This document shows, piece by piece, positions 1 through 7,258 of a stretch of 38,446 bases of DNA. The stretch's first letter is position 1. Each line of letters starts with the position of its first letter. The position numbers and the translations under genes were made by a program. The DNA is from Bacteroides sp. (GTDB lineage: Bacteria; Bacteroidota; Bacteroidia; Bacteroidales; Muribaculaceae): NCBI GenBank assembly GCA_014802175.1, contig JAAVCU010000003.1, positions 1-38,446 on the forward strand, in the 5' to 3' direction. The notes below the pieces were generated by a model. It saw only the letters and a list, made by a program, of their open reading frames with translations. It was not told the DNA's origin and ran no database searches.

Positions 1-350
1 AGTTCAACCATCGTCTTGATATAGACGTAAGTCTTACCTGTACCGGTCTCCATCTCAACATCAAGGTTGACAGCACCTAAACCGTCAATCTTGCTCAAGG
101 ATTGGGAAAGCGGCACACCGGCGGCAGTCTGAACGGAGTGCAAATTATCGAGGAGCTGTTTCGATGAAAGCTCAACATCCGCATTACGGTAGCCGTCATC
201 GTCTCCATCAAAGCGGATTAAGTCAGAGTTTCGCGTCCCGAGATCTCGACGATACTTCGAGGGGTCACGGTTGGGCTGACCTATGAATATGGCGGTTGTG
301 TTATCTACCGCCTCCGTCTGATAGCCCTGTATCTTAAACTTAAATTTCAT
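1..350 (-). CDS. Type III restriction enzyme, Res subunit (N-terminal part, gene runs off the window)
   Basis: Reverse-strand translation from ATG at 350: [17 protein letters not shown]...[29 protein letters not shown] is the Walker A-like helicase motif of type III Res subunits; mod lies in the same operon. Confidence 0.85.
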   Translation of the reverse strand, partial: [116 protein letters not shown]

Positions 351-362
351 CACTTAGAATGT

Positions 363-1430
363 TTAAATTGACGATGAAGCAAAAATTCTCCAACTGCCGT
401 CAGATTCACTTCGTTGAATATATCCTTTATTCAAAAGTTGACGCAATTGCTTATTTACCGCTGCTACTGAAATATCGGCAGCTGCTGCAAGCCCTTCAAT
501 TGTAATATCCGGGTTATATTGCATTGATTTCAATAACTTTGGAGTAGACGAACTTCTAAATACAATCTTTTGTCCGTCATACCACCATACGTTAGGTGAA
601 GTTTCTGCGATGAAATCAATATTATATTTCAATTCTTCTGTCACAAGGCTTTTGAAATATCTTAGAAAATGTCTGATTTGTTTTATATCAGCATTAGCAC
701 CGACTGATGGTAACAGACCAGTCTCAACGTCACTTTGATGTAAAGCTTCAATATATTTATGCTTATTCCGACTACGTACAACTATCATTGGCCAGTTATG
801 ACGAGCCAGAATATAGTTAACCATTAGTCGAGCAATTCTGCCGTTACCATCTTCAAACGGATGAATTCTGATATACCGGTAGTGAAACAATGCCGCTAAT
901 TCTATTGGAGTATATTTACCAGATTTTTCCGCATCATTGTACCAGTCAACCAATAATGTCATTAACGCCGGGGTCTCTTCCGGCGAAGCGTATTCAAAGC
1001 GATCTCCATATCGGGTGATTACACTATTGGGTCGATTCTTGTATTGACCTGCATGAACGGTGTAGCTCGTTGTAATACCTCCAGGTAATTGACGATAAAC
1101 TGTATAATCCTCTCGAAGTATAGTTTTATGAAGTTGTCTGATAAAATTTTGAGTTAGTGGCTGTTCTTTAAGATGCGCTTCTTCAGACATCATCTTTACT
1201 CCCACTTGGCTGGCCTTCATATCAACAAAATCCTTCAAATCACCTTCTCCCACAACTTTACCAAAAAGAAGCAATAATTCTGTCTGACCGTAAGTCAGAG
1301 TATTACCTTCAATATGATTGCTGTTGTAGTTATAGTCAACTGAAAAGCGCTGACTCAATAAATATTGCTTCCTTTCACTCAAAGGTTGCAACGATTGCCA
1401 TGTAGTATATAGATTCTGAAGTTTATCCAT
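363..1430 (-). CDS. Fic family protein with C-terminal winged-helix-like region
   Basis: HPFEDGNGRIAR matches the Fic motif HxFx(D/E)GNGRxxR; N-terminal SNHIEGN fits the (S/T)xxxE(G/N) inhibitory helix motif; C-terminus (ITIEGLAAAADISVAAVNKQLRQLLNKGYIQR) looks like wHTH. Confidence 0.93.
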   Translation of the reverse strand: MDKLQNLYTTWQSLQPLSERKQYLLSQRFSVDYNYNSNHIEGNTLTYGQTELLLLFGKVVGEGDLKDFVDMKASQVGVKMMSEEAHLKEQPLTQNFIRQLHKTILREDYTVYRQLPGGITTSYTVHAGQYKNRPNSVITRYGDRFEYASPEETPALMTLLVDWYNDAEKSGKYTPIELAALFHYRYIRIHPFEDGNGRIARLMVNYILARHNWPMIVVRSRNKHKYIEALHQSDVETGLLPSVGANADIKQIRHFLRYFKSLVTEELKYNIDFIAETSPNVWWYDGQKIVFRSSSTPKLLKSMQYNPDITIEGLAAAADISVAAVNKQLRQLLNKGYIQRSESDGSWRIFASSSI

Positions 1431-1442
1431 TTTATCAATTTT

Positions 1443-1479
1443 TACGTTTAAAGGTATATGCCATATACCTTTAAACGTA
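1443..1479. promoter_or_regulatory. 37-nt perfect palindrome (18-bp arms, 1-nt centre), candidate operator upstream of fic
   Basis: tacgtttaaaggtatatg-c-catatacctttaaacgta; 12 nt upstream of the fic start codon (minus strand), between mod and fic. Confidence 0.5.
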
Positions 1480-1570
1480 TTTTATTGTTCTTTTCTTGCA
1501 ACTATATCCATGTTTTTAATTTTACAGACGCGTCTGCAAAATTAGTCTGATCAATGATATCATTAATTCA

Positions 1571-3532
1571 CTACAGTACTTTGTGGATAGTGTCGGGAGA
1601 ATAATGCTTGAAAATCTGCTCGAAGTTATCGAGGACGTTATCGTTAGCGGCAGAAGCATCGCGCATTACGAAGTATTGAGGCTTCATCTTGGCGATTTCG
1701 GTAACGGTGGACTCGTTCACATCGGTGTCGAACGTAGCGACAAGATAAGTGCCGTCAACGAAGAACACCTTTTTGCCATTGACTTCTTTTTCTTCAATCT
1801 TTGCCGAAAGTTCAATACCAAGTTCCGGCATTACTTGGAAAAGTAAATCAAGCGGAGTTCGGTCGGACTTCACATTATCAACCGATTTGAATAGGTCACT
1901 TTCGTTAAAATCTTCGGGAGTGTAGAACACATCCTCCATATTCGACGAGTCAAGTTTGAGCACACGGAAACCGACGTCTGGTAGGGACGCGATTCTTCGC
2001 GTCCGCGCCGAATTATCGGAATCATCAAACAAATCCGACTGGTTGGTATTCTCCTTGTCTTCGCGGACGCGATTAATCGCGTCCCTACAGATCTGCTCCC
2101 CGGCACGGCGGATGCGCTCTTCTCCGATTTGGCAAATGTTCTCATAACCAGCCTTACGCGCTTCGCTCTTCTCATCTGTCACTTCGGGAAGCTGCACCAT
2201 AATGAATTTGCGTTTTCCTCCGTCCTCAGCATTGAGTTTCATGACGGCGTGTGCGGTTGTTGCACTCCCGCTGAAGAAGTCAAGAATCGTAGAAGATTGA
2301 GTGGATGCTATTTCAAGCATTTTAGCAACAAGCTCGTATGGTTTAGGAGTATCAAAAACCTGTATACCATCAAACAATTCCTTTATAACAGAGGCAGCTT
2401 GACGAGTCGTACCATATTTTTGTCCTTCCCAAAGATTTTCCGGAGTGCGTCCTTTTTGATCTGATAAATATATTTTTCTGATTATTCCTGTATTATCCTT
2501 CTTGAATATTATTTCACCAGACGCAATTTTTTCTGATACAGACTCTTCTGACCATCGCCATCCATTTGCAGGAGGAGGAATTATATTTCCATTAGGGGCA
2601 ACTATATTGAAACATAATGTTTTTCGATAATTTGGACTTCGTACATCACCACTTCTCCATAATCCTTTAGGATCGTTATCGGGATTTGAATAGTTAACAT
2701 TGTCCTCTTCGGTTCTTTGAAAATAAAATTCGTGAAGATTATTTTTATATTTCGAGAAGCACAATGTATGATTATATTGACGAGAAAAATGACGCTCGTC
2801 ATTTTTACTCTGCTGTGTATGCTTCCAAATTATATCTGAAATAAAGTTGTTCTCACCGAATATCTCCGAACATATTTTTTTTAAATTTTCGACTTCGTTA
2901 TCATCAATAGAAATGAAGATCACTCCATCATCAGAAAGTAAGTCGCGAGCGACTTTCAGTCGAGGATATATCATGTTGAGCCAGTCGGTATGAAAGCGAC
3001 CATTGCTCTCCGTGTTACGCTGCATGGGGTCAGCGGTAAGGTTACCTTCTTCATCGCGGACGCGATTAATCGCGTCCCTACGCCAGTCTGCATAATCCTG
3101 AGCGAAATCGTCGTTATAGACGAAGTCATTGCCTGTATTATAAGGAGGGTCAATATAGATCATCTTGATTTTACCAAGATAGTTCTCGCGGAGAACCTTA
3201 AGCACATCAAGATTGTCTCCCTCGATATAAAGATTTTCTGTATTCCAAAAATCCTTTGAGGCATCCACGTCAGGACGCAGTGTCATATCCGTAGGAGTAT
3301 TGGCAAGACGCGAAGCGGCACGCTTATCTGGCCACGTGAACTGATAACGCTCTTCAGAAGAATCAATAATTTCATCAGATAACTCTTCCTTAAGTTTATC
3401 AAAGTCGATTTTTAATCGGGGGGGGGTATTATATTTCCCTTTTACTTCAGTAACGCAATAGGGGAACAACGCGGCTATCTTTGCCACGTTTCCATCTACA
3501 GCACTGCGAGATGACATTCTGAGTTTATCCAT
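1571..3532 (-). CDS. mod: Type III restriction-modification system DNA methyltransferase (Mod)
   Basis: IDPPYNTGNDFVYNDDF (motif IV) precedes DFFSGSATTAHAVMKLN (motif I), beta-class order; GRFHTDWLNMIYPRLKVARDLL and GFRVLKLDSSN are typical of type III Mod. Confidence 0.93.
   Translation of the reverse strand: MDKLRMSSRSAVDGNVAKIAALFPYCVTEVKGKYNTPPRLKIDFDKLKEELSDEIIDSSEERYQFTWPDKRAASRLANTPTDMTLRPDVDASKDFWNTENLYIEGDNLDVLKVLRENYLGKIKMIYIDPPYNTGNDFVYNDDFAQDYADWRRDAINRVRDEEGNLTADPMQRNTESNGRFHTDWLNMIYPRLKVARDLLSDDGVIFISIDDNEVENLKKICSEIFGENNFISDIIWKHTQQSKNDERHFSRQYNHTLCFSKYKNNLHEFYFQRTEEDNVNYSNPDNDPKGLWRSGDVRSPNYRKTLCFNIVAPNGNIIPPPANGWRWSEESVSEKIASGEIIFKKDNTGIIRKIYLSDQKGRTPENLWEGQKYGTTRQAASVIKELFDGIQVFDTPKPYELVAKMLEIASTQSSTILDFFSGSATTAHAVMKLNAEDGGKRKFIMVQLPEVTDEKSEARKAGYENICQIGEERIRRAGEQICRDAINRVREDKENTNQSDLFDDSDNSARTRRIASLPDVGFRVLKLDSSNMEDVFYTPEDFNESDLFKSVDNVKSDRTPLDLLFQVMPELGIELSAKIEEKEVNGKKVFFVDGTYLVATFDTDVNESTVTEIAKMKPQYFVMRDASAANDNVLDNFEQIFKHYSPDTIHKVL
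1981..2004. repeat. REP-like palindrome copy 1 (inside mod)
   Basis: gtagggacgcgattcttcgcgtcc; 8-bp stem ggacgcga/tcgcgtcc with loop ttct; encodes TRRIASLP in Mod. Confidence 0.85.
2062..2088. repeat. REP-like palindrome copy 2 (inside mod), inverted relative to copy 1
   Basis: cgcggacgcgattaatcgcgtccctac; 20-nt perfect palindrome at 2065-2084; encodes RDAINRVR in Mod. Confidence 0.85.
3055..3081. repeat. REP-like palindrome copy 3 (inside mod)
   Basis: cgcggacgcgattaatcgcgtccctac; perfect palindrome at 3058-3077; identical to copy 2 over 27 nt; encodes RRDAINRVR in Mod. Confidence 0.85.
3418..3426. repeat. Homopolymer G9 (C9 on the coding strand) in the 5' part of mod
   Basis: aatcgggggggggtatt; coding strand aat acc ccc ccc cga (N T P P R). 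Confidence 0.95.
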
Positions 3533-3660
3533 ATTTAAAATTTAATTTGAAAAACAATCCTTAGTCCAATTTTCAACATTCGTATCAACATAATTCATAA
3601 TGTTGTCGAATGCCATCTGGTTACGAATTATATGTTCGTGATAACGCGATTGCCAGCACG

Positions 3661-3684
3661 GTAGGGACGCGATTCTTCGCGTCC
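3661..3684. repeat. REP-like palindrome copy 4 (inside RAYT)
   Basis: gtagggacgcgattcttcgcgtcc, identical to copy 1; encodes TRRIASLP in RAYT. Confidence 0.85.
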
Positions 3685-3802
3685 ACAGTGTCCTTGTGAC
3701 ACCGGCCTTGAATGATCCAATGATCGTTGCCAACCTGTTGTTGTGATGTTTATCGATGCATTCATCCCCATGTTCCGGCGACTTCAGACATCCGGTATTT
3801 AC

Positions 3803-3844
3803 CGACTGGTCCGTCGCCGCAGAATGCGACTGGTCGGTCGCGGC
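3803..3844. repeat. Short tandem duplication, 24-nt period, inside RAYT
   Basis: cgactggtccgtcgccgc-agaatg-cgactggtcggtcgcggc; two 18-nt units differing at 2 positions; encodes AATDQS-HS-AATDQS in the restored frame. Confidence 0.75.
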
Positions 3845-3867
3845 GGACGCGATAATCGCGTCCCTAC
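3845..3867. repeat. REP-like palindrome copy 5 (inside RAYT, one nt shorter at the centre)
   Basis: ggacgcga-taa-tcgcgtccctac; loop taa where copies 2 and 3 have ttaa. Confidence 0.85.
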
Positions 3868-3979
3868 AGAGATGACCATATGTATATGATTGGGCATCAC
3901 CACATGATTTAATAACTCGACATCCACATAATGTGAGGGAATGCTCTGTATGTTTTCTTCTACAATTTTGCCTGATTCT

Positions 3980-4002
3980 GACGCGATGAATCGCGTCCCA
4001 AC
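3980..4002. repeat. REP-like palindrome copy 6 (inside RAYT)
   Basis: gacgcgatgaatcgcgtcccaac; 8-bp stem gacgcgat/atcgcgtc; encodes VGTRFIAS in RAYT. Confidence 0.8.
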
Positions 4003-4099
4003 GATTCTTCCGAATAAATGTCGCTTCTCATGCGAACATATCGTCACGAAGTAGATACCACCGCTGTAGTCATGCCATTTGGCTCGGAATTGATGTCTG

Positions 4100-4396
4100 T
4101 CAGCCATTCAGTCCTCCTTTCAATCGTTTGAGTTCGATAAATAGTTCTCGCTTGCGGCGTGGCTGTTTGGTAGCGTTCATAAGACGTTTCAATGCAGCAA
4201 TCTGACGTTCAATTTTGGCGCGTTCTTCGTCAACCTTGATTTGTTCAGAAAGAGTTTTGTCCTCTTCGACTGAGAATTGTCCGATTGAGGATACATTGTT
4301 TTCCCAAACAGCATAAAGATTAAGACCTGACAGTCTTAAAGAGCTGCGCCTTTGGCTGCGTTTTTTAACCTCGGTTGATTGTGGCAGTCCTAACAT
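4100..4396 (-). CDS. Shortened DUF4391-like protein of the type III RM operon
   Basis: Starts MLGLPQSTEVKKR and ends with a Lys/Glu-rich coiled tail (KIERQIAALKRLMNATKQPRRKRELFIELKRLKGGL), as I recall for DUF4391 proteins near type III RM genes; only 98 aa. Confidence 0.5.
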   Translation of the reverse strand: MLGLPQSTEVKKRSQRRSSLRLSGLNLYAVWENNVSSIGQFSVEEDKTLSEQIKVDEERAKIERQIAALKRLMNATKQPRRKRELFIELKRLKGGLNG

Positions 4397-4412
4397 TGGT
4401 AGATTTCAGATT

Positions 4413-4781
4413 TCAGTGATTAGATTTCAGTTTATTGCTACTGGTTTTTGCAGTGGCAGTTAGAAGTTTAATCAATTCAGTACAGTCTTGTTCGATAGAA
4501 TCATATTCCGTTTTTGAGAGATAATCGGTTTCACATAGAAGATCTAACCAATATTTTGTCTCAGTACATTCTTTCAATGAAATGTAGATTTTTGAAGTAA
4601 AGTCCTTCATACTTATCCCACAAATAGCCTCAGCAAGATTCGCACCAATGGAAGTGCCACTCCGTAAAAGTTGCTTTGATAGCACAAATTCTCGCTTTTC
4701 TTCACTTAAATATTTGTACAGCCTTACAATCCTAATTGCAAACGCTTTAGCTTTTATGAATGTAATCGAATTCTGTGACAT
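4413..4781 (-). CDS. Four-helix bundle protein (23S rRNA intervening-sequence protein family)
   Basis: KAKAFAIRIVRLYKYLSEEKREFVLSKQLLRSGTSIGANLAEA...KIYISLKECTETKYWLDLL is characteristic of the family. Confidence 0.9.
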   Translation of the reverse strand: MSQNSITFIKAKAFAIRIVRLYKYLSEEKREFVLSKQLLRSGTSIGANLAEAICGISMKDFTSKIYISLKECTETKYWLDLLCETDYLSKTEYDSIEQDCTELIKLLTATAKTSSNKLKSNH

Positions 4782-5026
4782 ATCTAATATCTAAAATCTA
4801 CAATCTGCAATCTATTATCTAATTATTAAAAAGCAAATTAGCTCAAAATCGTCGAGACCTTTTACTTCATTGCCAAAGAGTGAGCCGCTGTCACCATCGA
4901 GATTTCCATTTACTATTCCAATTGCGTACAGATTGAGTTAAATGTCGGCCTATAGGTCTATCATGATTCAAGATGCGAATATACCAATTATTTTCAATCA
5001 TTGCAACTATTGCTCCGAAACATACG

Positions 5027-5074
5027 CAGAAATTCCGATTCTGAAGCACAAAGCAAACAGGATCGGAATTTCTG
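5027..5074. terminator. Long inverted repeat, possible terminator/boundary hairpin downstream of clpX
   Basis: cagaaattccgattctg (5027-5043) / caggatcggaatttctg (5058-5074), 16 of 17 pairs, 14-nt spacer; no clear T tract. Confidence 0.45.
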
Positions 5075-5148
5075 TATTGAAGTTGTTTAAATTAATTTTT
5101 ATTAAGATTTACGAGATATTTTTGAGAGGATCTCTAAAAATTGGCGTA

Positions 5149-6399
<1,251 letters not shown>

Positions 6400-6424
6400 T
6401 TTTTATGTTTGACTTTGAAGTTGA

Positions 6425-6448
6425 CGAAGTTGTTTTAAAACAACTTCG
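6425..6448. repeat. Perfect 24-nt palindrome between clpP and clpX
   Basis: cgaagttgttttaaaacaacttcg; related to the palindrome at 26288-26309. Confidence 0.7.
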
Positions 6449-6465
6449 ATTATACAACTTCCAAA

Positions 6466-7212
6466 TTATTTTGCTTCCTTACGCGGATTTACGAGCACCT
6501 TGTCGATCATGCCGTATTCCTTAGCCTCGCCGGCAATCATCCAGTAGTCGCGATCTGAATCCGCCTCTACTTTCTCGAAGGGCTGACCTGAATGCTCAGA
6601 GATAATCTTGTAAAGCTCCTCTTTCAATTTGAGGATCTCACGTGCAGTGATCTCGATATCAGATGCCTGTCCCTGAATGCCACCCATAGGCTGATGGATC
6701 ATGACACGTGAGTGAGGAAGTGCATAACGTTTGCCATGCTCACCTGCCACGAGCAACACTGCCGCCATCGACGCAGCCATACCTGTACAGATAGTTGACA
6801 CGTCAGAGCTGATATATTGCATTGTATCGTAGATACCCAGACCTGCATATACAGATCCGCCGGGTGAGTTGATATACAATGCTATATCCTTCTCAGGATC
6901 CACTGAGTCGAGATAAAGGAGCTGAGCCTGAATAATGTTGGCGCTCTGGTCTGAAACCTGTGTTCCGAGGAAGATGATGCGATCCATCATCAAACGTGAG
7001 AATACATCCATCTGAGTCACGTTAAGCTGACGCTCCTCAAGGATATAGGGGTTCATATAATCAGAAGTGGGCACCATCACACCACCTGCTGTCTTCTCCA
7101 TCTGGCGAGCGTATGAATCAAGAGTGTTTGAACTCATTCCAAGATGATTCACCGCGAAATTTCTAAAATCGTTTTTCATACTTTTATAAAATGACATATA
7201 TCTGCACGGCAT
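6466..7212 (-). CDS. clpP: ATP-dependent Clp protease proteolytic subunit (start may be at 7179, MKNDF...)
   Basis: [34 protein letters not shown] (catalytic Ser region), [10 protein letters not shown] (catalytic His). Confidence 0.96.
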   Translation of the reverse strand: MPCRYMSFYKSMKNDFRNFAVNHLGMSSNTLDSYARQMEKTAGGVMVPTSDYMNPYILEERQLNVTQMDVFSRLMMDRIIFLGTQVSDQSANIIQAQLLYLDSVDPEKDIALYINSPGGSVYAGLGIYDTMQYISSDVSTICTGMAASMAAVLLVAGEHGKRYALPHSRVMIHQPMGGIQGQASDIEITAREILKLKEELYKIISEHSGQPFEKVEADSDRDYWMIAGEAKEYGMIDKVLVNPRKEAK

Positions 7213-7258
7213 GATCGTCGTGCAGATATACGTAAAACAAATATTGTGCCAATTCCGT

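Larger units (their letters stand above)
3542..4107 (-). pseudogene. REP-associated tyrosine transposase (RAYT, IS200-like Y1_Tnp/HUH), frameshifted by a 1-nt deletion
   Basis: N-terminal ORF 3799..4107 has YFVTICSHEKRHLFG and NHVVMPNHIHMVI (HUH); C-terminal ORF 3542..3733 has LATIIGSFKAGVTR and WQSRYHEHIIRNQMAFDNIMNYVDTNVENW (Y...N). Restoring one nt at 3853-3855 joins them into a 188-aa frame. Confidence 0.88.

Noticed and set aside
1870-2175. Small alternate-frame ORFs carrying repeat peptides (1870..2175, 2971..3153, 1956..2147)
   Set aside because: They overlap mod in other frames and stay open partly because the palindrome has no stops in two frames per strand; no independent support.
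1981-4002. CRISPR array or tRNA-like repeats
   Set aside because: Copies are irregularly spaced, in both orientations, inside ORFs and without unique spacers of constant length.
1-5100. Prophage or integrative element
   Set aside because: No integrase, phage structural or conjugation genes are visible in the window; only RM-linked genes and one RAYT.
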